From the NCBI RefSeq assembly GCF_000611645.1, contig NW_014013561.1:30443-48363 (forward strand): a stretch of 17,921 nucleotides of DNA. The letters run 5' to 3'. This document shows positions 7,380-17,515 of this stretch, piece after piece (the stretch's first letter is position 1; every line of letters starts with the position of its first letter). A program made the translations under genes and the position numbers. The notes below the pieces were generated by a model, which made no database searches, was not told the origin of the DNA, and saw nothing but the letters and a program-made list of their open reading frames with translations. Source of the DNA: Monoraphidium neglectum (lineage: Eukaryota; Chlorophyta; Chlorophyceae; Sphaeropleales; Selenastraceae).

Positions 7380-8993
7380 GCGAGCGGTGAGCGGGGGCTT
7401 GTGGGGCACACGGCTGCATGGCCGCTGCACTTTGTCAGGCAAGCGTCAGCTGCAGCACGTGCGCTGCTGCCGACCGACCGTACTGACCCACTGGCCTGTG
7501 CTCACCACCGCATCTTCACGTGAAGCATCCTCCATTCTTGAAGTGCGCCTGTGCTTGCTAGTCAATAGCCCCGCTGATTCTTCAGATCACCCGTGGCAAG
7601 ATCGGCAGAGTGTCACAGCCGAGAAGGGGTACAGTATGTAGTTGTCTTTTGAAGTGCCGAGTGCCGAGCTAGCGGACGTTCAGCAGGGGCAGCTACGGCG
7701 GTTGGACATTAGGGACACACCTATGGTGCCGTAGCCTGAACGGCAAGAGTAGAGGAACTGCGCTGATTCCGAAAATGTTTGCGAGTGGGCTGTGTGGGGC
7801 CCTGCACTCCCCGTGGGCTGAATGTCCGCATGGTGATGTACCCAGGCCACCCTTGATAGCAAACAGGCAGAGCAAGACAAGCTCCGCCGGGAAGTACCGC
7901 AGCATAGACGCTGCCGCGCTTGATTACTTTCACCACCCAGACACTGGCGGTAGACACATGCAGGTCAACACAGTTGTGGGCCTCAAAAATGTGACGGGAC
8001 AGCCCACATCACGCTTGGTTATCCACAAACACATGTGTTGACAGCCAAGCCGTTTAAAAGCAGCTGCTGGACCGGCAACTGATTAATGTGTAAGGCGATA
8101 CGGGCCCCTTTTGCACGGCACCTGATTGTTCCCAAGCCAGGCAACCGCACGCATGATACCAAAGATTGCTGGCGTGCAGGACCCAAACTAAAGCGCAGTA
8201 GACTTCGCCCCTCATTCAGCAGCCCTCAGCACACACTCAAAGCAAGGTTCCAGCTTTTGGTGCAGGCCAGCGAGGCAACTGCTGTGCGGAGGCAGCTGCA
8301 GCACGTTCCTCACTTGTTGAGGGCCACTCGCCAACCTCGGACATGTCACACGCCCCACGCCGGCAACAGATGACTAGTTGGCCGAGCGCTCCAGCCACTT
8401 TTATCCGCAATATATACCCAACTAGGTGGCTTCACAGTCACCCGCCTTTGCCGAGGCAGTCGCCAGGTGGCGGGCATGAATGTGACGTCAGGGCACTTGC
8501 TGCGTGCCGCGAATGCGGGCAGGACGGCGTCGCACAAATGCCGGGCTGGACAAGTCGACCATAGTATGCAACAATCACCACTCGCATGCTCAAAGCTCTT
8601 TGCTCATCTTCAGAGGGGCGCTCGTAATCGTCAAGGAAGGTTCACAAAAACGCAGTGCCCGACGTGAGCCCGTTTCAGATGGCTGATTGCACCAACAAAG
8701 GTAGTTTGAGGTGTTTAATGCAAACCTTGCGGACGCCTCAGGGGCAGCAATCACTGCCTGCGTTGCGTGAACCACACACAGCGTACTGCGTCACGAAAGG
8801 TCAGGTTGCATGAGCAGTAAAAGAACGATTCAACGTTCTTTGAAAGCCAAGCGCTGTCAACGGAAGGCTGCGCACGCGGCTGTGGCGCTGGGGGACCTCG
8901 GCGGGTGCCTGGTGGCGACAGGGTGACGTTTCGAGTTTAGCGACGCCTCACTCAGATGTGTGCCTGCATGTCTGTCGGCTCCCTCTCGCAGGC
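7380..8993. other. 1.6 kb region between divergent genes: shared upstream sequence
   Basis: No gene can be supported. The stretch should hold the 5' leaders and promoters of the hnRNP-like gene (left) and the methyltransferase gene (right). It is less GC-rich than the flanking exons. Visible elements are a TATATA-like sequence near 8409-8416, TTTAAAA near 8052 and a perfect 8-bp hairpin at 8820-8841. A run resembling a 3' splice site (CCCTCTCGCAG, ending at 8991) lies two bases before the methyltransferase ATG, so a 5' UTR intron is possible. An 88-codon ATG-started frame at 7775-8041 (+) has no recognisable features and is not called as a gene. Confidence 0.4.
8820..8841. repeat. Perfect 8-bp inverted repeat upstream of the methyltransferase
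   Basis: AAAGAACG (8820-8827) and CGTTCTTT (8834-8841) are perfect reverse complements around a 6-base loop, about 150 bases upstream of the ATG at 8994. It could be a transcription-factor site or a 5' UTR structure. No factor is assigned. Confidence 0.55.
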
Positions 8994-9144
8994 ATGATTG
9001 CCCGCGGCGTTGCCTGCGGCTTCCCCGCCCGCTGCCTGCGGCGCGCGGCCCCGACCGCTGCTCGCGTGGCCGGCACACGGCGTGTGCACGTTCAGCCCCG
9101 CCCCGCGGCAGAGGTGCAGGTGGCGACAACCGAGGCCTCAGAAG
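8994..9144 (+). other. Transit-peptide exon of the methyltransferase
   Basis: Exon 1 encodes MIARGVACGFPARCLRRAAP and continues with Ala, Arg and Val until the first Glu at residue 40. The composition (Arg, Ala, Val, no acidic residue) fits an algal organelle transit peptide. Plastid and mitochondrion cannot be told apart by eye. The exon ends in phase 1 before a GTGGGT donor and joins exon 2 through a G/GC glycine codon. I chose the ATG at 8994 because frames further upstream start only with GTG. Confidence 0.7.
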
Positions 9145-12100
9145 GTGGGTGGCGACTGCCCGGCCTGATCGGGATCTTTGTTGCAGTCTCCTCCGCGCAG
9201 CCCAGCGAGCCGCCGCACAAGCGTTGTGCCGCCGGCCGCTGGGCGCAGTGTGTGGTAGTGCAGGGGGGCGGCACCTACGGCGCATTCGCCGAAACAGCCC
9301 CGGCAACCGCATGCAGTGCCGACTGAAGACCTGTGAAGCAGACTTGATACCTGTCAAGGACGTAGCAAAGGCACTCTTTCGAAGACAAAATTGCAAAGAT
9401 GATGTTGAATGTCAAAAATGACATCGAGCACGGGCTCATCGCCACCTGCCGCAGGCAGCCCGGCGGGCTCCAAGTTCACCCTGGGCGAGGACTCGACCAG
9501 CACCACTGCGGCGGCGGCGCCCTCCTCGTACGCGGAGCTGCGCAGGCGGCCCATTAACTTTTCGCCAGAGACCCGTTATACGGTGCGCAGCAGGGCCGCC
9601 GCGGTGGCAGGTGGCTGGGGGCCCGGCCTTCAAGAGTGATTGCGGGGAAACGCCTCGGAACCCGGGTCTTGATGGACGGCTGCGCTGACGCAGCATGTGC
9701 ATGCGCTGTTGTTTTGAGTTTCTGCAAGCTCCATGCGCCCCAGCACAGCGTACGCGGTCACCATCCGCTGACAGCTCCTGAAAAGAAACCGGACGCCCTG
9801 GAAAACGCTGTTGGTTGACGACCTTCGCACAGACCAACGACCCGCGCGCCGCATCCCCCGTCCATGCTTGTCGTGTCACCTTCGCCACACTTTGCAGGTT
9901 GACAATGTTGCAGAGGCCGACGCAGAGCGCTTCCAGCTGCACTCATCTGTGCCGTTCTGGCGGACGTATGGCACCAACATGGACGTGCGCTCCATGGGCA
10001 CGGGCGCCGAGGACAGGTGCGGAGCACACGTGGGGGCCTTGGTTGGTCTGTCAACACTGTCGTGGAGCGGTGCAGGCGTGACTTGTGGCCCCTGGTTGTG
10101 GCTACGTGGCCGTGAATGCTCCCTCGGCTCCAGGCTGGGTCACACAAACACACACACACATGCACATGCCCGCACACGCGTGTGCACGCACATGTACACT
10201 CTTGAGTCAGAAAAACACAGCATCGCCATGCTGAATCATGAAATCTCCCTGCACTTCTTTTGCAGCCGCCGCGCGCCGGCTTCCACAGGTGAGACCGCCC
10301 TGAACCTGCTGACGTCATCAGCACTGGCGGATGCTGAGTCCGCCGCCTACTGGGCCTACCACGTGGGCCGCACCGGCTTCTTCCTCACCACGGTGCGTGG
10401 CTGGTGTAGTGACGTGCTCGCCACATGTTATTGTATGCCTTGTCGTAAAGGTTGGCAGACAGCTGACACCACATGCACTTTTTGACACTCTCCACTCACC
10501 ACTGGAGTGGGGTCTGGTAGAGCACCTCGTTCAGTTGGAAACTAGCGTGTTTGTCCATCGTTTTGCATCGCTCACTGAATCTGAAGTACACTTCAGACTG
10601 CTGCCCTCACCCCCACGCCCCCTCGCTCCTCCCACCCATAGAGCGCTGCGGGCGCCCTCGCACACCACCTGTCTGAGCAGCTCTCGGGCGGCGGCCGCCG
10701 CACGCCGTTCCAGAACCTGAGCGCCAACGCGCAGGCGGAGCTTACAAACCGCCTGTACGAGGGCGTCGCCATGTTCCAGCAGGTGAGGCCCCACAGATCA
10801 AACCTCCTGCGGGAGGTTTGACTCTCTTTCTTGTGTGTGGATTGCTCAATCAGTTTTGGAGGTTCTGACATGCGCCCGTGGTCTGGCTTGGCTGATTATG
10901 ATTCATCTCAGGCACTGCACTCGTGCGCACGCACATTTGCACGCGCGTGAACACGCCCGTGGGTGTTGCGTCGCACGAATTCGGGGGATGTGCAAGGAGA
11001 GCCCTGCCTGCCCGTGTCCCCAGTGCAGAAGTCTTCGCAGCCGCTGCTTTATTATCTGAACCCAGCACCCAATGTAACTGCTGGTAAAACCTCATTCTTG
11101 CTCAAAGCACCGACGTCGCACCACGCATTCCAGGATTTGGCCGCCATCAAGGCTGGCGCGTACAAGCTGCCCTGGGACATGACTACCCCCACACACCGCC
11201 AGTTCAACCCCCTTTATGTGGCCAGCAAGTGAGTCTGGGGTGCAGCCGGCTGATCAACGCACGCGTCAGTTGCACGCTTAAAAATCCACATCACTCAAGT
11301 GCTGACGATTGGATAATCAGCTTCCTCGGCCATCACACACTTCAGACGCTCCTAACCATGCGACCACCCTTGTGTCCTCCGACCAATCAGCTGACAAATA
11401 CTTTACATGCACTCAACTGTGCCTCCACTGCGTCTGCTCTCTAATTGACTGACCAACCAACCAACCCACCCACCAACCAACCAACCAACCAACCAACCAA
11501 CCAAATCACCCTCCAGGGCGACAAGCTTTGTTGGAGAGGCCATCGGCACCCTCAACCGCCGCATTGCACAGGCGGACGCCTCAAACTGGTTCAGCTCCAG
11601 CATGTACCCCAAGGTGGGCGCTGACGGAATGCAGCTCGTCAATTACGATAGCTCTATCCTCTCACTCACGGGCCGTGCCTGTGCCTATGCATCTGGGGAG
11701 TCGGGCATGGTGATCAGCAGTTGCGACCCGCCGTTGGAGCTGACCTCTCTCGCCTCAGCTGACCTTCGCCTCCTCCCCTCCTCCCTGTCAATCGTGATCA
11801 CATCATGATGTCATCATTAGTACTACATGGACAACACTTACCACTACCAGACAGACGGCTGGCTGTCATCCAGGTGTGAACCACCTCCTCCATTATCCAT
11901 AGATCGTTACATGCAACTTGTTGTTCGGCCATAGCAGTGCACGGTGCTGATTGTCTTGCCCGTGCGGCCAGAATCTCTTCAGCATGCAGATCCTGCCACA
12001 CTCTTTGGCTGGATGGAACTCAACCAAACAGCACCCTGAAACCTGCATCGGCCCCCACGCAAAATGTTACACGGCCCTTCTTTCAAGCCCCATCCGCTCA

Positions 12101-14341
12101 CGCCACATCGTGAGCCCTCTCCCACCTGACCCATGCCGCCCGCACCACCCTGTGTGTCGCCCTGGGGCCAGGTCGGCTAATGTGTACGAGTTCTCCACCG
12201 AGAGCCTCTTCTTCGGCCGCCAGGATGCCATGCAGCGCACCGTGCTGCTCGCCATGCACGAGTGGCTGGCGGAGACCGGCAGGTGCGGCTGTACGCTTGT
12301 TGCTGCTGCCGACGCGCCGTGCTGCACCTTTCCATCTGCGTGACTCTGGCCTGCACTACAGCCGCCGCATTGGCACCTCTGTCGCGCGTGAGTCCAGGGA
12401 ACCAGGCTGTCAATGGCGCCTTTTTCCAACTGCAACCTTGAAGTCCATGAAGTTGCTTACCCATCCTTGAAACCCCTCCTTGGAAAAAAACTTCACTCGA
12501 ATATTCACATCCAGGGATCCCTCCTCCATGCGCCTGCTGGAGGTGGCGTGCGGCACCGGACGCTTCCACACCTTCATCAAGGACAACTACCCTGAGATGC
12601 AGGTGGGATGAGGGGCAGCCCGGGTCCACTGCTGCCGTTTGACTGTGCACCAGCGGGCAAGCGGCTGCTTGGGTGTCTTGCAGGCGGAATCGTGCATCTT
12701 GCAATCCTTTGGGGATGGATATGTGAGGGTTGCAGCGTCCTTTTTCCAGGTTACCTGTCACGCACAGGGCTACACTCACTTTGTTTAACATGGACCTGGA
12801 TTGGTCGAATGTCAACGACGAAGCGCCAAAACCCTTGGCCCTGTGCAGCCTCCATTCTGCAGCCGCGTGGGACTGGTGGACTCACAAGCACATCTGCAGC
12901 TCGCAGGCCCCCCCAAAATCTGCGCGCCTTCCGAGCAACCTGAACCGCAACCAACGCACCCCCACCCTCCCTCCACCCTCCGGCCATGCAGACTGTCGCC
13001 TCTGACCTGAGCCCCTTCTACCTGGACGCCGCGCGCAAGAACGTAGCTTACTGGAAGCGCCAGCGCCAGTCGGGCGACCTGTTGGGCACGGACCTTGCCG
13101 GCGCGGGCACCACCTTCATGCAGTGCGCTGCGGAGAGCGTCCCCGCCCCGGACGAGAGCTTCGATGTGGTGCGCTGCGGGCTTGTTGGGGGGCAAGAGGG
13201 CTTGAAACCAAGGCTTGCCAACTACAGGGTTGTTTACATAGCCTGGCAATGAGCGTGCATGTCATCACACCTTTCAGCACAAGCGGCCAGGCAGGGTATC
13301 ATCTAGGCGCAATGCTGGTGTGCTGCAAAGTCCCGCCCTTACAAGCCGCTGCTGTTGTGCACAAATGACAACCCGCCGCAGGTGGTTTGCGTGTACCTAT
13401 TCCACGAGCTGCCCGAGGAGGTGAGGGGCTCTGCTGATCGCTGCGCTGGGCGTTTGACCACGGTCACAGTGACAGCCGGCATTCGCAGACTGGAGGCTTT
13501 TCGGAGTTTTGGTCAGCCAGCGTTGCTGTTCTTGCGCCCGCACTGGCTGTCCGCCCCCTGCTGCCACCCCTTGCGTACGCCGTCTTAACCAATGGAATCC
13601 TCCCACCTCCGCTCGCTGCGACGCAGGCGCGCATCGCGTGCGCCAAGGAGTGGGCGCGCGTGCTGCGGCCGGGCGGCCTGGTGGTGCTGGCTGACTCATG
13701 CCAGCTGGGGGACAGGCCGGCCTGGGATCCCACCCTCGGGTCGTTTGGCAACTTCAACGAGCCTCACTACAGGTGCCACCATACGTCCGTGTTTACACAG
13801 ACAAAATTCAACACTGAATCCTGGCTGCACCTCTTTGAATCCTGGCTGCACCTTCATGAATCCGGGCTGTACCATCATGCCAGCATGTTTTGTTCTGTTG
13901 GAGTTTGGAAAGGGGGTTGGCAACATGTGCACATTAACTGACAGCGCTTGCATTGCATGCCTCGACAGCGCACTGCTTGTCGCTACCCCTTTGCCACCTT
14001 TGGCGCCCAACCGCCTCCTCCATTGCAGTTCAACACATCCCTGCATACAATCACCCAGCCTGTTCACGACAATCTCATCCTTAATCAATAATGCAATCCT
14101 GACCTGACACAACCTGTATCACAGGAACTACATCGCCTGCGACATTGGCGGCCTCATGGATTCGGTCGGCCTGCAGCCGCGCACCAAGTACCTCGCGTCC
14201 GCCACCAAGGCGCTCTCCTTCGTCAAGCGCGGCGGCGCGCCCGCCCCCGCAGATGAGACTGCCGCCGCTGACGCGTACTTGGCCGGAGAGGGGCGTGCGG
14301 AGGAGGCTGCTGAGGGCGCCGGCGACCCGCGGCTGAACTAG
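8994..14341 (+). CDS. Class I SAM-dependent methyltransferase, probably organelle-targeted, 14 exons
   Basis: Exons: 8994-9144, 9455-9582, 9898-10016, 10266-10392, 10642-10782, 11134-11228, 11517-11613, 11821-11873, 12172-12282, 12515-12602, 12992-13168, 13382-13420, 13627-13772, 14125-14341. They join in frame to 562 residues and a TAG stop. The first 36 residues have seven or eight Arg and no acidic residue, as in a plastid or mitochondrial transit peptide. Residues 287-302 (YYMDNTYHYQTDGWLS) resemble a motif seen before the core in some bacterial and algal methyltransferases. SAM motif I is LLEVACGTGRF (E350-G356); the acidic residue binding the ribose is probably E350 or D375 (VASDLSPFY). 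FDVVVCVYLFHELPEE and VLRPGGLVVLADS follow. The core resembles the UbiE/methyltransferase-11 type. The substrate is unknown: residues about 50-285 match no domain I can name. Confidence 0.9.
10141..10200. repeat. CA-rich simple sequence in methyltransferase intron 3
   Basis: A short CA run (about 10147-10159) followed by degenerate CA/TG and CGTG sequence lies in intron 3, 65 or more bases before the exon 4 acceptor. It resembles the repeats in the hnRNP-like gene and suggests that such arrays are common in introns of this genome. Confidence 0.7.
10798..10821 (+). repeat. Perfect 10-bp hairpin just after the intron 5 donor
   Basis: TCAAACCTCC (10798-10807) and GGAGGTTTGA (10812-10821) are exact reverse complements around the loop TGCG. 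The hairpin begins 15 bases after the donor GT at 10783. It would form in the pre-mRNA and could affect donor use. Confidence 0.8.
11453..11504. repeat. CCAA tetranucleotide array in methyltransferase intron 6
   Basis: Thirteen tetramers: eleven CCAA and two CCCA. The array ends 12 bases before the acceptor CAG of exon 7 (11514-11516), where a pyrimidine tract would normally lie. Confidence 0.95.
11821..14341 (+). other. Methyltransferase core, Rossmann fold (exons 8-14)
   Basis: Exon 8 (53 nt) carries YYMDNTYHYQTDGWLSS. Exon 9 carries a helix (FFGRQDAMQRTVLLAMHEWL). Exon 10 carries motif I, exon 11 the post-I acidic residue and the loop AAESVPAPDESFDV, exon 12 (39 nt) VVCVYLFHELPEE, and exon 13 the LRPGG turn and strand. 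Exon 14 closes the fold and adds a 40-residue Ala/Glu-rich end. At exon 11/12 the GTG/GTG join gives SFDVVVCVYLFHELP; shifting the donor three bases upstream would remove one Val. Confidence 0.88.
13815..13877. repeat. Three 21-bp tandem repeats in methyltransferase intron 13
   Basis: Units at 13815-13835, 13836-13856 and 13857-13877 share TGAATCCTGGCTGCACC with few changes. A 14/16 match to the reverse complement of the unit core occurs at about 14470-14485 in the 3' UTR (GTGCAGCCTTGATTCA). The array could be a decayed dispersed element or simple local duplication. Confidence 0.8.
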
Positions 14342-15850
14342 GGAGATGATGCACAGGACTTTCAGGAGGAGAGGGGTACTCCCCCCTTCATTTCTGAGGA
14401 CATGCCCAGTCAGGCATGTTCTCATGTTGTGCGGCAGCCTGGTATTGTACATCAGCAAAGGTGTGTGCGTTGTGCAGCCTTGATTCAGGCAGGGTCCACT
14501 TGATTGTGCCAAATCGTGTTTTGGTTGGGCCCAGGCTTCTGGGGGAGGTCTTGCCTGGGACAAATTTCAATCCTGAGGGCGCTTCTGGGGAGGGCCTGGG
14601 AGGATAGTTGTCGTGCGTTCCTTCCTTTGGTCATAAACCCGCTTGTATCTTGACAATTGTGCAGCTAGCTGCTGTCCAGCTATCTTGTGTGCAGTGAAGC
14701 CGCTGGCACTGTATAGAGTGCAGCCGTCTGGACATGAGGAGTACGCGTTCTGCGAGGATGGTGCGCGCCGCCAGTATTGCTGGTGAAACTTGGCTTGTCA
14801 GCACGCGAAGCCGCATTTTCCTGCACTGCAAAACAGGCTTGCTTGCTTGCCCTTGAGTTGCCATTTGTATGCACAAGGTGTTGACGCAAGGGGATTACTG
14901 AACCGTGCTTCAAAAACGCCCCGCGCACAAACCTTGAGTTAGGCACCTGTGCTGTCATTCGTGTGTAATGCCAACAGCTGCCCTAGTGAGGTGATGCTGG
15001 GATCAGGGATGTCAGTTACCTGGGGCGCTGCAGTTGAGACTCGAGTTGCTAGGGCCTGGCTCCCCTGCAATCTACTAGTGAATGTGCAGCAGGCTTAGCC
15101 TTACCTGCTTCCCACGATTTAAAGCTGTTGTGGGTTTGCTTCCGCCCAGTACAGGTGTGAAAAGCTTCCAAGGGGGCTGCACTGCTGATGTAGGGCTGCA
15201 AATCAGCGTGCATCACATCTTTACAAGCGTCAAGGTCGGGTTGAGAACCGTGTCAAAGCTGCATGGCTGCCTGCAGGGCTTCAGACGTGTGTCAGCGCTG
15301 AGTCGCACTGCCAACAGTGTGTTCGCTAGCTTGTGCTTGCAACGTTTGCAAGCCGCTGCCTGCAATCACCTGAAAATTGAGCAGGGGCTGCTTTTGGTGT
15401 CCAGCCGGCAGCGTGCCAGGGCTTGGGACGGGGTGGGCGGAAGAGTGCACACTTGTCCAGTACTGTAACTGTGCCTGGGTGTGAATGGCGGTGTGCTGCT
15501 GGACAGCCTTCCGATGGAACGGCAAGCGTGCCATGCATTTGATCTGGGCTTTGGCCCTTCCCTCTGCCTGCATGTTTTTATAATAGGGACCGGTTGGGCT
15601 GACGGTTGGCCAACTGTGCTCACACTCACATGCTGCTGCTGCCGGCCGCGCCCAACGACTGTGCAGGGCAAGGCCGCGGCGCGATCCTGCTGGATCTGTG
15701 TTCACCCAGCACGGCAGACTGCCCGTAGCGTCCTACTGCCCGGTCGCCTGCTGCCCCTACCCCGCCGGCCCAGCCCCGCGGCAGCAGCCCGTCCCACGCA
15801 GACCGGACAATGTGCTCACGGCGGCAGGCTGGCGCTGGACTCCTCTACAG
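14342..15850. other. 3' UTR of the methyltransferase and unassigned sequence
   Basis: The methyltransferase 3' UTR probably runs from 14342 to about 14985, given TGTAA at 14964-14968. After that I see no supported gene up to 15850. The region is lower in GC than the exons, and its open frames are short and feature-poor. A further TGTAA lies at 15464-15468. Confidence 0.5.
14964..14968 (+). promoter_or_regulatory. Candidate TGTAA poly(A) signal of the methyltransferase gene
   Basis: The chlorophyte motif TGTAA lies 623 nt after the stop at 14341 and is the first one downstream. Cleavage would be expected 10-25 nt later. Confidence 0.55.
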
Positions 15851-16474
15851 CTACTCTGCCATTGTCTTTCTCCTAGACCGCACCAACTCGGCTTGGCTTG
15901 CCCTTGGGTACACCTGACGGTTCCAGGGGTTCAAGGGGTAGCGGAGCACGGAGCCGAGATTGTCAATCTGCCACATGGATGACAAACGCGGCACACATTT
16001 GTTGGCGCCACAGCTTTGATGCATGTCCCTTTGAGACAGCACTGTACACGGATCCGTTGCTACGGCGGCCGGCACATCAGCGTAACCAGCCAACGCTGGC
16101 ACACAGGGCGGACCGCCGCCAAGCTGCAAGGGCGATCGCGCCCGCCTGTTGTGCGCCAGCGCGCTGCCCATCGCTGCGTCGACAGAGAGGGCGGACAGCC
16201 GCAAAGCTTTTCGGAAAAAGCAAGATGCATCCGCCCGTCCAAGCGATCGCGCAGGCACCTCATCTGCACAAACGTAATCCACGGTATCAACCAAGGTGCT
16301 GTATATGGTCAAAATGCGATCCTGGGCCGGATCTGACACGAGGGGAATCTCCTTGGCAATCTTCAAAGCGCTATGGTAGCACCCCAGCTGCAGCTGCTCG
16401 CAACGCCGGAACGCGACAAAGCAGCACCGCGTCGGCGTGCGCGGGCGCGTGTGCGGCTGGGCATCGCATTGATG
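15851..16474 (-). CDS. Unidentified open frame, possible exon or decayed gene
   Basis: A 208-codon stop-free frame runs from after a TAG at 16477-16475 to a TAG at 15853-15851. The part around 16420-16263 reads like real protein: RRCEQLQLGCYHSALK, then IAKEIPLVSDPAQDRI and LTIYSTLVDTVDYVCADE, with an amphipathic helical pattern. It ends at GATGAG/GTGCCT, a possible donor. Downstream the composition is less convincing. No suitable ATG opens the frame, so it would need an upstream exon; CCCAG (ending at 16457) and GAGCAG/CTGCAG sequences could be acceptors. No family is recognised. It may be an exon of a - strand gene, a pseudogene fragment or chance. Confidence 0.3.
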   Translation of the reverse strand, partial: HQCDAQPHTRPRTPTRCCFVAFRRCEQLQLGCYHSALKIAKEIPLVSDPAQDRILTIYSTLVDTVDYVCADEVPARSLGRADASCFFRKALRLSALSVDAAMGSALAHNRRARSPLQLGGGPPCVPALAGYADVPAAVATDPCTVLSQRDMHQSCGANKCVPRLSSMWQIDNLGSVLRYPLNPWNRQVYPRASQAELVRSRRKTMAE

Positions 16475-17515
16475 CTAGCCATAAACACTTAGTCGATTGC
16501 GTGCTGGTGACAGGCGCGGAGGGCACGACCGAGCAGCTCGGAGCTTCGCCGCGCGGAGCCCCGTGTCGATGACACAAAGCACGCGTTTAATCACAATAAT
16601 ACTCGCATAAATTGCGACAAATGTGTCCCTCCCAACCTGCTAAGGACCGCACGTCGGGCGCGCCGCATTCGCTGCGCCCGTACAGTGGGGGGTGCACATC
16701 GGGCGGTCGAGCAGCGAAAAAACTGGGGTGCCTGCATTTCGAGAATCCTGAAGGAGAGCCCCCTTGTATTGATTCCTGCGTAGGGACGCACCTCAATGAT
16801 TTTGCAATACTTTTTTTAGTATGGTAGAGGCTGTCCGGAGGCAAGGCGCAAAGCGGCAAGCGCCGCCCCATGCCGCTTACCAGCAGCATGCAGCGGGCGC
16901 GCAGGCCAGGAATGCGCTGCAATGGGGCACCCAACTGCCTGGCAGACAATTAATGACGTACTGGCAGGACATTGCCCCTGCCGAGGTACGGCCCCATGGC
17001 ATATACAGGCACCAAGGGCCCCGGTGTGTGCAGGAGGGGTGGACAGAGGGGGGCCGCCCCCGGGCATTGTGGGCAGTCCCATGTTGCACCCTGCAGCTGT
17101 CTACCCCTGACCACAGACCCAGTTAAGTGATGGGCATGCCCTATGCTGGGGTGCACTAGGAACTGCTACCAGTTACAATGTCACGAGTTGATTGTACGTG
17201 ATGTATTTTGATAGGCGCCCTCCGTCGCGATCGGCAGTCAATGCAGCGGTGATAGGTGCACCTGTGTTTTCAGGGCTCATCTAGAGCGCCGTGTGCAGGA
17301 ATATGACGAAGAGAGATACGACACCACTACCTAGCAACAATGCGTTCGACCTGGTCGGCTTTGCCCACAACAGCTCTGGTCAACCCCTAACCCACATGTG
17401 CCACCCAGGCAACCCTGGTGTCAGCTGGGCGCGGCCTGCCCAGGCGCACCCGAACACAGGCGGATTGGACCAATGACCGCCGCCTAACACAAGCTGTAAC
17501 CGTCATCTGACCATA
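16475..17515. other. Unassigned sequence with one weak open frame
   Basis: No supported gene. On the + strand an ATG at 16821, preceded by a T-rich run, opens 101 codons to 17126. It includes QWGTQLPGRQLMTYWQDIAP, followed by a GAG/GTACGG donor-like site, but there is no recognisable domain or clear downstream exon. The left-facing 3' UTR of the gene at the right edge probably occupies about 17150-17515. Confidence 0.3.
17173..17177 (-). promoter_or_regulatory. Candidate TGTAA poly(A) signal of the right-edge gene
   Basis: TTACA on the + strand reads TGTAA on the - strand, about 340 nt beyond the stop at 17516-17518. Confidence 0.4.

Larger units (their letters stand above)
9455..11613 (+). 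other. Unassigned N-terminal region of the methyltransferase (exons 2-7)
   Basis: About 235 residues lie between the transit peptide and the YYMDN motif. Recognisable stretches are NFSPETRYTVDN, a helical Ala-rich segment (SALADAESAAYWAYHVGRTG), QAELTNRLYEGVAMFQQDLA, AIKAGAYKLPWDM and NRRIAQADASNWFSSSMYP. It looks mostly alpha-helical. Its conserved-looking Trp, Tyr and Pro residues suggest a folded domain rather than a linker, possibly for substrate or partner binding. I do not recognise the family. Confidence 0.6.

Noticed and set aside
7775..8041. 88-codon + strand ATG frame in the divergent region, with a TGTAA 48 bases after its stop
   Set aside because: No recognisable domain, no sign of neighbouring exons, and the length is within chance; it is kept only as a note.
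12346..12385. Possible extra 26-nt exon in methyltransferase intron 9, between CACTACAG and GTGAGT
   Set aside because: Including it breaks the frame into motif I. Direct joining of 12282 to 12515 gives AETGRDPSSMRLLEVACGTG, as expected for the family.
16587..16949. 120-codon - strand frame
   Set aside because: It has no helical or domain pattern and no splice-consistent neighbours, and it overlaps an equally weak + strand frame.
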